The notes under the pieces are model-generated. The model ran no database searches. It saw only the letters and a list, made by a program, of their open reading frames with translations, and had not been told where the DNA came from. Below are positions 47,286-56,627 of a stretch of DNA of 64,000 nucleotides, piece after piece; position 1 is the first letter of the stretch; each line of letters starts with the position of its first letter. The translations under genes and the position numbers were made by a program. The DNA is from Testudinibacter aquarius (GTDB taxonomy: Bacteria; Pseudomonadota; Gammaproteobacteria; Enterobacterales; Pasteurellaceae), in the NCBI RefSeq assembly GCF_004342725.1, contig NZ_SMCP01000011.1, positions 1 to 64,000 on the forward strand, given 5' to 3'.

Positions 47286-48548
47286 ATGGATTTTTTTCAG
47301 TATCAACACAACCGTCTTATGGCGGAAAGCGTCGTAGTCAGCGATATTGCCGAACAATTCGGCACCCCACTGTACATCTATTCCCGCGCCACTCTCGAAC
47401 GCCACTGGCACGCTTTTGATAACGCTTTCGGCGATCACCCGCATTTAATCTGTTATGCCGTCAAATCCAATTCGAATATCGCCGTGTTAAATGTAATGGC
47501 AAAGCTCGGTTCGGGGTTTGATATTGTGTCGCAAGGGGAGTTGGAACGCGTGTTGGCAGCAGGCGGTGATGCCAGTAAAATCGTATTTTCCGGCGTGGCA
47601 AAAACGGAACAAGAGATCGCCAGAGCGCTGGAAGTCGGCATTCGCTGTTTCAATGTTGAATCCATTTCCGAATTGAAAAGAATTAACCATGTTGCAGAAA
47701 AAATGGGCAAAATTGCGCCGATTTCGCTACGGGTCAATCCAGATGTTGATGCCAAAACGCACCCTTACATCTCCACCGGTCTAAAAGAAAACAAATTTGG
47801 TGTCAGCGTTGATCAAGCCAGAGCAGTTTACCGTTTGGCACAATCATTGCCTCACATCAACATCAGCGGCATGGACTGCCACATTGGTTCGCAATTAACT
47901 GAATTACAACCGTTTTTGGACGCAACAGACCGTTTATTGGTACTGATGCAGCAACTTAAAGAAGACGGCATCGAACTACGCCACCTTGATCTGGGCGGTG
48001 GCTTGGGCGTGCCGTATCACGGCGAACAGCCCCCCCATCCAAGCGAATACACCACCGCACTTTTAGCCAAATTAAGCGCCTATCCGCAGCTGGAAATTAT
48101 CTTGGAGCCGGGACGTGCGATCACAGCCAATGCCGGAATTTTAGTCAGCAAAGTTGAATATCTGAAAAGTAATGAATCACGCCATTTTGCGATTGTCGAT
48201 GCCGGAATGAACGATATGATCCGCCCTGCGCTGTATCAAGCCTATATGGAAATTATTGAAGTTGACCGCACTTTACCGCAAACCGAACAACGACAAAGTG
48301 CGGTTTACGATATCGTCGGCCCGATTTGCGAAACTTCCGATTTTCTCGGCAAACAGCGCCAACTGACGATTGCCGAAGGCGATTTGATCGCACAACGCTC
48401 TGCCGGTGCTTACGGTGCCAGCATGTCTTCCAACTACAATTCTCGTCCACGCACCGCCGAAGTGATGGTCGATGGCGACCAGGCTCATTTGATCAAACGT
48501 CGTGAAAGTTATGCGGATTTATGGCGCGATGAGAAATTATTGCCGTAA
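47286..48548 (+). CDS. lysA: Diaminopimelate decarboxylase
   Basis: A 420-residue PLP enzyme that makes L-lysine from meso-diaminopimelate. The PLP lysine is in ICYAVKSNSNIAVL (about residues 57-70). HIGSQL, LDLGGGLGVPY and EPGRAITANAGIL are PLP/substrate-binding blocks, and VGPICETSDFLGKQR carries the active-site Cys from the partner subunit. ATG 47286 is used because the longer frame runs through lptM. It carries an inverted uptake pair within the gene. Confidence 0.96.
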   Translation: MDFFQYQHNRLMAESVVVSDIAEQFGTPLYIYSRATLERHWHAFDNAFGDHPHLICYAVKSNSNIAVLNVMAKLGSGFDIVSQGELERVLAAGGDASKIVFSGVAKTEQEIARALEVGIRCFNVESISELKRINHVAEKMGKIAPISLRVNPDVDAKTHPYISTGLKENKFGVSVDQARAVYRLAQSLPHINISGMDCHIGSQLTELQPFLDATDRLLVLMQQLKEDGIELRHLDLGGGLGVPYHGEQPPHPSEYTTALLAKLSAYPQLEIILEPGRAITANAGILVSKVEYLKSNESRHFAIVDAGMNDMIRPALYQAYMEIIEVDRTLPQTEQRQSAVYDIVGPICETSDFLGKQRQLTIAEGDLIAQRSAGAYGASMSSNYNSRPRTAEVMVDGDQAHLIKRRESYADLWRDEKLLP

Positions 48549-48561
48549 TCGTTTTCTGATA

Positions 48562-48588
48562 ACGCCACTGATTCGTTCAGTGGCGTTA
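48562..48588 (+). terminator. Hairpin after lysA
   Basis: AACGCCACTGA (48562-48572) and TCAGTGGCGTT (48578-48588) form an 11-bp perfect stem with a 5-nt loop. A clear U tract is missing. Confidence 0.6.
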
Positions 48589-48723
48589 AGTTAAGTCACT
48601 AAATTTAAAAAACATTGCAAAAAAATAGATATAATTTTATTCGGTTTATTAAATCATAAAAACTATAATTAATTTTAAAAGCCCTTATAATGTTTAGGTC
48701 CGTTTCTTCCAGAGATACATAAA

Positions 48724-49551
48724 ATGAATAAATCATTAGAACTTGAACAACTAGAAAGCCAAATTCGGGATCGCTATGACAATCTGAGTAAACGCTTGAA
48801 GCAAGTGGCTAAATACATTCTGGATAACTCGAATAGCATCGTATTCGATACCGTAGCGGTGATCGCCGAACGAGCAGACGTGCCGCCGTCCACCTTGATT
48901 CGCTTTGCCAATGCGTTTGGTTATAGTGGTTTTAACGAAATGAAACAGATATTTCGCGAAAATCTGATGGAAGAGACAGTTAATTACAGTGAAAGAGCGG
49001 TTTTGTTCGATAAAATTGATCCCGACAATGCCACACAAGGAGCGCCGAACGAGATCCTGAATGTGTTTGCTCAAGCGAATAATCAGGCGTTGTTACAATT
49101 GGTCAATCAAATCAGCCTTGAGCAGCTTGAAAGTGCGGTCGAGCTGCTGCATTCTGCCAACAATATTTTTATTATTGGGCTAAAACGCTCTTTCAGCGTC
49201 GCCAGTTATTTAAATTATGCGTTGCATCATCTGGATTGCCATTCGTATATTATCGACGGCTTGGGCGGTATGTTTGAAGAACAGTTGAATCTGATTAAGC
49301 CGGGTGATGTGGTGGTCGCAATCAGCTTTTCGCCTTACGCTAAAGAAACCATTAATATTATGAATGCCGTTGCCAAAAGCGGCGTGAAACAAATTGCCAT
49401 CACCGACAGCCAAATCAGTCCACTCGTCGGCTTCAGCGATGTGGCTTTCGTAGTCAAAGAAGCGCAAGTCAGCGGCTTCCGCTCACAATGTGCCACCATG
49501 ACCCTGGTGCAAACGCTGGCAATCTCACTGGCGTTTAAACGCAAAGAATAA
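48724..49551 (+). CDS. RpiR-family regulator (possible inositol regulator)
   Basis: A 275-residue RpiR/HexR regulator. The N-terminal HTH domain (LSKRLKQVAKYILDNSNSIVFDTVAVIAERADVPPSTLIRFANAFGYSGFNEMKQIFRE, about 18-77) is followed by a SIS sugar-phosphate domain (IFIIGLKRSFSVASYLNYALHHL ... GDVVVAISFSPYAKETINIM). RpiR-type proteins regulate inositol genes in Salmonella and rhizobia; inositol genes start 4 kb downstream and carry shared TGAAA-N6-TTTCA palindromes, so IolR function is a reasonable inference. The melibiose locus lies in between. Confidence 0.82.
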   Translation: MNKSLELEQLESQIRDRYDNLSKRLKQVAKYILDNSNSIVFDTVAVIAERADVPPSTLIRFANAFGYSGFNEMKQIFRENLMEETVNYSERAVLFDKIDPDNATQGAPNEILNVFAQANNQALLQLVNQISLEQLESAVELLHSANNIFIIGLKRSFSVASYLNYALHHLDCHSYIIDGLGGMFEEQLNLIKPGDVVVAISFSPYAKETINIMNAVAKSGVKQIAITDSQISPLVGFSDVAFVVKEAQVSGFRSQCATMTLVQTLAISLAFKRKE

Positions 49552-49631
49552 AAGCGTTTTTCCGTGCTCGATTTCATCGTACATGGTTGAGTATCGTTGA
49601 ATCCCTCTGAAACTGCTTTATCGACAGCCTG

Positions 49632-49662
49632 AAACCTGTAGTTTGTCACTACAGGTTTTTTT
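49632..49662 (+). terminator. Terminator between the RpiR gene and melB
   Basis: AAACCTGTAGT (49632-49642) and ACTACAGGTTT (49648-49658), followed by further T residues: a strong rho-independent terminator for the RpiR gene. Confidence 0.8.
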
Positions 49663-49680
49663 ACGGTTTAAGATAACTGG

Positions 49681-51054
49681 TTAGTCGGTGACACGGTACT
49701 TATCCAGCAAGCGGATATTCACTTTCGCCAATAGATCGCCGTGTAATTTGTAATAACGGAAATAGACACATAATTTAATCACATAGAAGAAAATCGGTAA
49801 GGCGATCATAATCATTTCCATCCAGAAAATGGTTTCTGCGGTTTGTGTGATATTTGGTACATAGCTAATGGCAGTCAAAAGCACGCCGATCAAAAAGGCA
49901 GATACTGCGGAACCGGCTTTGACCACCATGGTTTGTACCGCATAGGCGATACTTTCGGAACGGATGCCCAGTTTATATTCACCATAATCTACCGTATCCG
50001 CCACCATGATCACTTGCAATGTCCAGAATAAAGCACTACCAATTTGCATAAAGACACCGGCAGTGATGATTAAAAAGATGTTGCCGTGATCGACCAGACC
50101 GGTATATGCCAAAATGGCACAGCTTAAAATAGAGAATAAGGAAATACTCGTCCATAACGTTTTGCGTGAAAACAGTTTGGCTAAACGAGCAAACAAGATG
50201 ATTACAGTAAGATTAGCGATACCGGCATACGACATATAGTATGGGAATAACTCTTTATCGCCGACAACATAGGTAAAATAATACACCGCAAAGCCTGAGA
50301 TGATATTACCGGCAATGTTATAGCACAGCGCCATCACTAGCAGGCTGGACAGTTGGTCATTTTTTGGAATCAACGACACTAGGGTTTTTAAGGGGATTTT
50401 CTTAGCCGGCTGATCGCTATCTTCAAATTGATCCGATGAATATTTCTCTTTGACATTGGCCAAGGTGATAATGGTCGAAGCAATGAAGAAAGCGATGATG
50501 ACGAGGGTGAACATACGGAAACCATAGCCTTTATCCGCTCCGCCGACATAATCGACAAACGGCATACATATTCCAGCGGTGACAAAACCGGCCAGGCTGG
50601 CAAAAAAGCGTGGATAAGGCACGAGTTCTTCACGTTCACGTTGCTCCAGGGTTAAAGTCGGGGTTAATGACCAAAATGGAATATCCATGAGGGTATAAGT
50701 CATGCCCCAAAGAATATAGGTTACCGCGATGTAAACAAGTTGTGTCGTGCCACTAAAGAAATCCGCACAAAATAGAGAAAACAGCGCTAGAGAATTGACA
50801 ATCGTGCCGATTAGAATCCAAGGTTTGAATTTTCCCCAACGGGAGCGGGTGCTATTAACAATCCAGCCCATAATCGGGTCATTTAATGCATCCCACACTC
50901 GTGCCACCATAAAGATGGTGCCGACGATTGCCGCACTGACGCCCAGCACATCCGTGTAGTAATACATCAGGTACATATACACAATGCCAATAGCAAAATC
51001 TTTACCGTAGGCACCGAGTCCGAAGCTGATTTTGGTTTTCATTGATAAGCTCAT
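49681..51054 (-). CDS. melB: Melibiose:cation symporter MelB
   Basis: A 457-residue GPH-family symporter resembling E. coli MelB throughout. The cation/sugar site blocks are [27 protein letters not shown] and [14 protein letters not shown]. Also present are [35 protein letters not shown] and the C-terminal [24 protein letters not shown]. It imports melibiose with Na+, Li+ or H+. It is downstream of melA on the same strand with a hairpin in the 62-bp gap. Confidence 0.94.
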   Translation of the reverse strand: MSLSMKTKISFGLGAYGKDFAIGIVYMYLMYYYTDVLGVSAAIVGTIFMVARVWDALNDPIMGWIVNSTRSRWGKFKPWILIGTIVNSLALFSLFCADFFSGTTQLVYIAVTYILWGMTYTLMDIPFWSLTPTLTLEQREREELVPYPRFFASLAGFVTAGICMPFVDYVGGADKGYGFRMFTLVIIAFFIASTIITLANVKEKYSSDQFEDSDQPAKKIPLKTLVSLIPKNDQLSSLLVMALCYNIAGNIISGFAVYYFTYVVGDKELFPYYMSYAGIANLTVIILFARLAKLFSRKTLWTSISLFSILSCAILAYTGLVDHGNIFLIITAGVFMQIGSALFWTLQVIMVADTVDYGEYKLGIRSESIAYAVQTMVVKAGSAVSAFLIGVLLTAISYVPNITQTAETIFWMEMIMIALPIFFYVIKLCVYFRYYKLHGDLLAKVNIRLLDKYRVTD

Positions 51055-51075
51055 AACACTTCCTTTTATCTTTGT

Positions 51076-51099
51076 GAAATACCGGGGGTCCGGTATTTC
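51076..51099 (-). terminator. Intercistronic hairpin between melA and melB
   Basis: GAAATACCGG (51076-51085) and CCGGTATTTC (51090-51099) form a 10-bp perfect stem with a 4-nt loop. It probably lowers melB relative to melA expression. Confidence 0.65.
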
Positions 51100-51116
51100 T
51101 GATTAATGTCAGGTGA

Positions 51117-52469
51117 TTAACGGTAGATCCATTGCGGCATCCAGTCTTTATGAGCCACCAACAACTCATCAACTAAGCTGTAAATTTCCTCTAGCCCCAA
51201 AGCTGCGGCAGTGTGTGGATCGAGCATTGCCGCGTGATAAATACGATCACGATTTTCGGTCAAAATGGCTTCGGTGGTGAGCCGTTGTACATTAATATTC
51301 GTCTGCATTAATGCGGCTAAATGGTTCGGCAATGTGCCGACTTTGGTTGGTTGAATACCGTTGGCATCGACCAAGCAAGCCACTTCAACACAACACCCTT
51401 GCGGCAAATTATCAATAAGTGCGGTATTTTGCACATTGCCATAAATCACACTCGGAGCGCCAGTCCAGATAGAATTAATAATCGTGCTGGCATACTCTCT
51501 CGACTCCGGCATTTGAATGCTGTCGGTCTGCTTGTATTTTGCAAGATCACTTTTCCAAGCCGCGATTTGTTCAACGCAACGTTTCGGATATTCATCCAAT
51601 GGCACTTTGTAGCGCTCGATTAAGTCGGGACGATTTGGCTTAATGAAATATGGCGTGTATTCGGCAAAGTGCTCGGAAGATTCAGTAACGAAATAACCTA
51701 ATTTTTTCAGCATTTCGTAGCGGACAAGGTTATTACAGCGCGGGTTATGATCGATGCGCGGTTTTGGTGCCGTGCCTTGTTCAAATGCGTTTAACAGATC
51801 AGGATAAATGCTGGCGTAACTGCCGTCCGATAAGCTTTTTTCCAGATTTAAGTAAAATGCCATATGGTTGATACCGGCGCAGGTGTAGCGCAAATCGTCC
51901 GGATTCAGATCTAAATCGTGAGCCAACTCCTCGGCGGTTCCCTGCACTGAATGACAAAGCCCGACCTGTTTGATGTGTGGGTATTTTTCATACATCGCCC
52001 AGGTGTTCATCGCCATCGGGTTAACATAGTTCAGCATGGTGGCATTTGGGCAAACTTCAGTCATATCTTCACAAATTTGCCATAAGTGCGGTATGGTGCG
52101 CAGCGCACGCATAATTCCGCCAACGCCGAGCGTATCGGCAATGGTTTGTTCCAGACCGTATTTTTTACAGATCTCAAAATCGGTGACGGTACAAGGCTCA
52201 TAGCCGCCAATTTGAAATGCCACCACCACAAAATCCGCATCACGCAGTGCCTCTTTTTGATTGGTGTAACATTCGATGCTGCCATTTGCTCCGGCAGATC
52301 GCATCAATTTATCGATCACAAACTGTGATTCCTGCAAACGCGTTTGATCAATATCCATCAGTGCAATTTTTGCCTGTTTCAAAGCCGGTTTGTGGAAAAC
52401 ATCACTCAGAATATTTTTCACAAAAATGGTTGAGCCGGCGCCGATAAAGGTAATTTTAGGTGCATTCAT
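51117..52469 (-). CDS. melA: Alpha-galactosidase (GH4, MelA)
   Basis: A 450-residue family 4 glycosidase that uses NAD+ and Mn2+ (E. coli MelA 451). The Rossmann motif is FIGAGSTIFVKNIL (about 8-21). The metal-binding Cys and His lie in GLCHSVQGTAEEL and AGINHMAFYL. FNGR-free GH4 blocks such as TMLNYVNPMAMNTWAMYEKYP match the family. It cleaves melibiose to galactose and glucose. First gene of the melAB operon, divergent from melR. Confidence 0.94.
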   Translation of the reverse strand: MNAPKITFIGAGSTIFVKNILSDVFHKPALKQAKIALMDIDQTRLQESQFVIDKLMRSAGANGSIECYTNQKEALRDADFVVVAFQIGGYEPCTVTDFEICKKYGLEQTIADTLGVGGIMRALRTIPHLWQICEDMTEVCPNATMLNYVNPMAMNTWAMYEKYPHIKQVGLCHSVQGTAEELAHDLDLNPDDLRYTCAGINHMAFYLNLEKSLSDGSYASIYPDLLNAFEQGTAPKPRIDHNPRCNNLVRYEMLKKLGYFVTESSEHFAEYTPYFIKPNRPDLIERYKVPLDEYPKRCVEQIAAWKSDLAKYKQTDSIQMPESREYASTIINSIWTGAPSVIYGNVQNTALIDNLPQGCCVEVACLVDANGIQPTKVGTLPNHLAALMQTNINVQRLTTEAILTENRDRIYHAAMLDPHTAAALGLEEIYSLVDELLVAHKDWMPQWIYR

Positions 52470-52570
52470 GAGTATTTACTCCTTTGATAGTGGTGAGTCT
52501 GTCATTTGAATTCGATCTTCATCATCGCATTGCACACCAAAAGAAGTCGCTTCGAATTATCGGATAAAAT

Positions 52571-52622
52571 TCCTGAAAGCTCATTTTTCTGGATCATCAC
52601 GACATAATCTGAAGTTTCAGGA
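52571..52622. promoter_or_regulatory. Inverted repeat in the melR-melA control region
   Basis: TCCTGAAA (52571-52578) is repeated inverted as TTTCAGGA (52615-52622), centre distance 44 bp. It sits in the 237-bp divergent region between melA and melR and is a candidate pair of MelR sites. No clear CRP site was seen there. Confidence 0.45.
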
Positions 52623-52706
52623 TTATTTGGCGGAAAAATACTATTTTACATAGGATAAAAATGCTAGCCTTAATCGAAATGAAGAGGGATTTTAGAGTGA
52701 TAGCCA

Positions 52707-53708
52707 ATGAAAAAAACGATATTACAAACAGTACGCTTTAAAGCGGTGGACGGCAATACCTTTGGTAGCGAAAGCATTAGCCCGTTGGCACTTTATTCGG
52801 ATAACCAGCCGTTAAGAGTGAATCTGCAATATCCACCGGCCGCCATGCCGGGCTATCACTGGCACGGTCATATGGAGATCAATATTCCGTTTGATGACGA
52901 TGTGGACTATATTTTTAACGGCCACAACGTCACGATAAAGGCAAACCATATCACCTTATTTTGGGCTTCGGTTCCGCATCGTGTGGTCGATTGCCGACAA
53001 TGTAAGGCAATGGCGGTGTTAGATGTGCCAGTGCATCTGTTTCTGTCTTGGCCGCTGCCGCAAGATTTAATCAACCACATTACTCACGGCATGATTATCC
53101 AGTCGTTGAATCCAGATCTCGTCAGCCAATTTGAAGTGGCACGTTGGGAAAAAGAGTTAAAAATGCCCGCCTTGAGCCGCCAGCAGCTGGTTTATGATGA
53201 AATCGAATTGATGATAAAACGGATCGCCTTGGACGGTTGGCAATTGCTGTTGGAAAAAGTGTATGAGCCGAATGGCCAACAAAAAGCGTCTAAACACACT
53301 CAGCATTATGTCAGCTTAATGCTCGACCACATTGCCAGCCATTACAGCAAATCTTTAACCGTGAACGATGTGGCAACTGCTGTCGGGTTAAATACCAATT
53401 ATGCGATGGGGCTGTTCCAGAGTGTTATGCAGCTGACGATTAAGCAATACATCACCATGATGCGAATTAACCACACCAAAGCGTTGTTAAGCGACACCGA
53501 CAAAACCATGTTGGATATTTCATTAACTGCCGGGTTCAATTCGATTAGTCGGTTTTATGATAATTTTCAAAAATATACCGGATTTTCGCCAACTCATTAC
53601 CGCAAAATGATTCGCTCTAATGATAAATGGTTGGCGCAGGGATTTAACCCGACCGAGCAACCGAAAAAAGGAGCGAGTAACGGGGAGGACTTAATTGCGA
53701 GGGTTTAG
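52707..53708 (+). CDS. melR: Melibiose regulator MelR
   Basis: A 333-residue AraC-family activator matching E. coli MelR (302) from about residue 25. The cupin-like sensor has PGYHWHGHMEINIPFDDDVDYIF, ITLFWASVPHRVVD and HLFLSWPLPQDLINHITHGM. The C-terminal double HTH has VNDVATAVGLNTNYAMGLFQSVMQLTIKQYI and ISLTAGFNSISRFYDNFQKYTGFSPTHYRK. N-terminal (about 22 residues) and C-terminal (about 25) ends are longer than in E. coli. Divergent from melAB, which it should activate when melibiose is present. Confidence 0.92.
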   Translation: MKKTILQTVRFKAVDGNTFGSESISPLALYSDNQPLRVNLQYPPAAMPGYHWHGHMEINIPFDDDVDYIFNGHNVTIKANHITLFWASVPHRVVDCRQCKAMAVLDVPVHLFLSWPLPQDLINHITHGMIIQSLNPDLVSQFEVARWEKELKMPALSRQQLVYDEIELMIKRIALDGWQLLLEKVYEPNGQQKASKHTQHYVSLMLDHIASHYSKSLTVNDVATAVGLNTNYAMGLFQSVMQLTIKQYITMMRINHTKALLSDTDKTMLDISLTAGFNSISRFYDNFQKYTGFSPTHYRKMIRSNDKWLAQGFNPTEQPKKGASNGEDLIARV

Positions 53709-53723
53709 TTTTTTAAAAAATAG

Positions 53724-53748
53724 TGAGCGGCTAAAAGTTAGCCGCTCA
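53724..53748. terminator. Bidirectional terminator between melR and iolB
   Basis: TGAGCGGCTAA (53724-53734) and TTAGCCGCTCA (53738-53748) form an 11-bp stem with a 3-nt loop between converging genes; T- and A-rich runs flank both sides. Confidence 0.8.
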
Positions 53749-53774
53749 GCTTATGCAAAAAAACAGAAGCGTAA

Positions 53775-54596
53775 TTACTTAAACTTCCGCGCATACTCTT
53801 CACTGTTGATCCATTGGTGATCCTGCTCCCAGCTGAAACGCCATTTGCGCACCGGACCTGCCATCACATTCAAGTAATAGTTGTTATAGCCGGCGATGGT
53901 TGCCACCGGGTGGTAGCCTTTCGGTACTTTGACCACATCGCCATCGTAAACCGCCATACATTCGTCCAATGTGTGGTCGTCGGTATAAACCCGTTGCAGG
54001 CAGAAGCCCTGTTGCGGCTCGAAGCGGTGGTAGTAAGTTTCTTCCAGATAAGTTTCGGTTTCCGAATTTTTCTGATCATGTTTATGGCTCGGAAACGAAC
54101 TGGTATTGCCTTCGTCAGTAAACACTTCGACCACCAATAAACTGTCGGCAGCTTCAGTTTCCGGCAAGATATTGTGCACCAAGCGTTGATTGTTGCCGAA
54201 GCCACGTTTTTCCACGCCGACATCTTGCGGTTTAATCACCCGAATCGGTAAGTTGCCATTGCTAGGCGCACGGCAAATGGCCAGCTCCACCTCAGTATCA
54301 GCAATTACTCGCACCTGTTTATGATGCGGCACATACAGTGAATACGGTGGAATCCGTTCAAAAGGCGAAGTGCGGTTACCCAGATGTTCAAAAATTTTGG
54401 CATCGACCGCAAATGAAGCGTAGCCGGACACCACCACAAAACAGATTTCGGTGTTACCACTCTCGATTTCCTGTGCCGCTCCGGCGGATAAATGCAGCAG
54501 TTCGAAACCGACATATTCCCAATTGGCGTTTTGCGGGGTGATTTGTTGACGAAAGCCGTTATTAATGGCGTTGGATTTGGACAGTAATGGGCTCAT
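53775..54596 (-). CDS. iolB: 5-deoxy-glucuronate isomerase
   Basis: A 273-residue IolB cupin protein of inositol breakdown; it converts 5-deoxyglucuronate to 2-deoxy-5-keto-D-gluconate. Metal-binding residues are in FPSHKHD and the family block is ETYYHRFEPQQGFCLQRVYTDD; VVKVPKGYHPVATIAGYNNYYLNVMAG is the conserved C-terminal stretch. Start 54596 follows AGAGGTT. It is divergent from iolA; both share a control region with two 16-bp palindromes. Confidence 0.93.
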   Translation of the reverse strand: MSPLLSKSNAINNGFRQQITPQNANWEYVGFELLHLSAGAAQEIESGNTEICFVVVSGYASFAVDAKIFEHLGNRTSPFERIPPYSLYVPHHKQVRVIADTEVELAICRAPSNGNLPIRVIKPQDVGVEKRGFGNNQRLVHNILPETEAADSLLVVEVFTDEGNTSSFPSHKHDQKNSETETYLEETYYHRFEPQQGFCLQRVYTDDHTLDECMAVYDGDVVKVPKGYHPVATIAGYNNYYLNVMAGPVRKWRFSWEQDHQWINSEEYARKFK

Positions 54597-54704
54597 GACT
54601 AACCTCTGTTTTAGCGTCTGTGGTTCTTTTAAGCAAAAGTATAAGCGACAATCGGCTTTTGCTGAATCAGATCTTTTGCAAGATTCTACTTGGATCACAA
54701 AAAA

Positions 54705-54766
54705 TGAAATAAAAATTTCATTTTTGGCGGTTTTCGATTGAAAAAAATATTTCATAGGGGTATTGT
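54705..54766. promoter_or_regulatory. iolB-iolA control region: two operators and the iolA promoter
   Basis: TGAAATAAAAATTTCA (54705-54720; perfect inverted arms extend to 54700-54725) and TGAAAAAAATATTTCA (54739-54754) share the form TGAAA-N6-TTTCA and lie 34 bp apart. The second overlaps a -35 TTGAAA (54738-54743) that is 17 bp from TATTGT (54761-54766), the likely iolA promoter. A repressor binding both sites could cover this promoter. Confidence 0.65.
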
Positions 54767-54818
54767 ATCCGTGAAATATGCCTTAATTGTCATCAGCCGA
54801 TTTGTATCGAGGAGAAAT

Positions 54819-56333
54819 ATGAGCCAGTTTATTCCAAATTTTATCAATGGCAAAACCGTTGAAAGTCAAAGCGCCCGTTTAACACCGGTGTTCAATCCGG
54901 CGACCGGTGAGCAAACCAAACAAGTCAAATTGAGTACCGCAACTGAAGTGGATTCCGCGATTGCCGCAGCCCAAGCCGCTTATGCTGATTGGTCGCAGCA
55001 GTCTCCGCTACGTCGCGCTCGAATTTTGTTTAAGTTCAAAGAATTACTGGAAGCTAATTTTGATGAGCTAGCCAAATTGATCACCAGTGAACACGGCAAA
55101 ATCTATTCCGATTCAATCGGTGAATTAACCCGTGGTCTGGAAGTGGTGGAATTTGCCACCGGGATACCGCACTTGTTGAAAGGCGAGTTCTCCGCCAATG
55201 TCGGGCGCGGTATTGATACCCATTCGGTGATGCAGCCGTTGGGCGTAGTCGCTGGGATCACTCCGTTCAACTTCCCGGCGATGGTGCCGATGTGGATGTT
55301 CCCGATTGCGTTGGCATGCGGTAATACTTTCGTGTTGAAGCCGTCGGAAAAAGATCCGTCGTTGTCAATTCGTTTGGCAGAGTTGTTGCAACAAGCCGGT
55401 TTACCTGACGGCGTGTTTAACGTGGTGCAGGGCGATAAAGAAGCAGTGGATATTTTGTTGCGTGACCCACGCATTCAAGCCGTCAGCTTTGTCGGTTCAA
55501 CCCCGATTGCCCAATATATCTACGAAGTCGGTTCGGCGCACGGCAAGCGAGTACAGGCATTGGGCGGCGCCAAAAACCACGCCTTGATCATGCCGGATGC
55601 GGACATTGAAATGACGGCGAATGCGTTGCTGGGGGCGGCTTTCGGCGCTGCCGGCGAACGTTGCATGGCGCTATCGGTTGCGGTCACCATTGACGATGCC
55701 GTAGCCGATGCGATTGTCAATAACCTAAAACCAAAAGTAGAAGCGTTGCGTATCGGTCCGGGTGTGTTGCCGGAAGGACAGAAAGAAAACGATATGGGGC
55801 CGTTGATCTCAAAACCGCACTTGGAAAAAGTGTCAAGCTATGTTGATCAAGGTGTAGCCGCTGGGGCAACGCTCGTCGTGGACGGACGTAATTACAAAGT
55901 TGCCGGGCATGAAAACGGCTATTTTATCGGTGGCAGTCTTTTCGATCATGTCACAACCGAGATGAGCATCTATCAAGAAGAGATTTTTGGACCGGTATTA
56001 TGTGTGGTCAGAGCCAAAGATTATGCCAGTGCAATCAAACTGATCAACGATCACCAATACGGCAACGGCAGTGCAATTTTCACCAGTGACGGTGACGCCG
56101 CCAGACAATACAGCCAAGATGTACAAGCCGGCATGGTCGGGATTAATGTGCCGATTCCGGTGCCGATTGCTTACCATTGCTTTGGCGGTTGGAAAGCCTC
56201 GATTTTCGGTGCATTGAATGTATACGGCCCTGATGGTGTGCGTTTCTACACTCGCATGAAAACCATCACCAGCCGCTGGCCGAATCACAATGTGCGGGAG
56301 CAAGGGGCGGCATTTAGTATGCCGACATTGTGA
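54819..56333 (+). CDS. iolA: Methylmalonate/malonate semialdehyde dehydrogenase (CoA-acylating)
   Basis: A 504-residue aldehyde dehydrogenase of the MmsA/IolA type. Blocks are IPNFINGKTVESQSARLTPVFNPATGEQ, GVVAGITPFNFPAMVPMWMFP, FVGSTPIAQYIYEVGSAHGKRVQALGGAKNH and GERCMALSVAV with catalytic Cys282. The IolA form converts malonate semialdehyde to acetyl-CoA and CO2, the last step of inositol breakdown. The start follows GAGGAG; the frame upstream is not used. Divergent from iolB. Confidence 0.93.
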   Translation: MSQFIPNFINGKTVESQSARLTPVFNPATGEQTKQVKLSTATEVDSAIAAAQAAYADWSQQSPLRRARILFKFKELLEANFDELAKLITSEHGKIYSDSIGELTRGLEVVEFATGIPHLLKGEFSANVGRGIDTHSVMQPLGVVAGITPFNFPAMVPMWMFPIALACGNTFVLKPSEKDPSLSIRLAELLQQAGLPDGVFNVVQGDKEAVDILLRDPRIQAVSFVGSTPIAQYIYEVGSAHGKRVQALGGAKNHALIMPDADIEMTANALLGAAFGAAGERCMALSVAVTIDDAVADAIVNNLKPKVEALRIGPGVLPEGQKENDMGPLISKPHLEKVSSYVDQGVAAGATLVVDGRNYKVAGHENGYFIGGSLFDHVTTEMSIYQEEIFGPVLCVVRAKDYASAIKLINDHQYGNGSAIFTSDGDAARQYSQDVQAGMVGINVPIPVPIAYHCFGGWKASIFGALNVYGPDGVRFYTRMKTITSRWPNHNVREQGAAFSMPTL

Positions 56334-56370
56334 CCATTTACGATTGGTACAACTAAGATACAACATAAGA

Positions 56371-56596
56371 GGGCGGATTGAATATCCACTTCAGATTATT
56401 GATAAAGATATTTGATGAGGCAAAGTAGGGGCGGATTATATATCCGCCCGTTTGCGAAGTGTGGCATAAGCGCTTAATCAATAAAGGAAAAATACAAAGT
56501 GCGGTTCGGGCGGATATATAATCCGCCCCTACTTTTACAATATCAATCGTGTGTTTTAACCTTTGTCAGCAATCTAGGGCAAATTGAATATCCGCC
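56371..56596. repeat. Cluster of GGGCGGAT palindromes between iolA and the dehydrogenase gene
   Basis: Two perfect 21-bp palindromes of the GGGCGGAT...ATCCGCCC family (56429-56449 and, in opposite orientation, 56508-56528) are flanked by degenerate copies at 56371-56391 and 56577-56596. They fill most of a 294-bp gap. An uptake sequence lies between them. No other gene or regulatory site is evident. Confidence 0.75.
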
Positions 56597-56627
56597 TTTT
56601 TTAAAGCGATAAATGTAAGGAGAACAC

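Noticed and set aside
56371-56596. CRISPR array
   Set aside because: The repeats are palindromic, few, irregularly spaced and alternate in orientation, with no cas genes.
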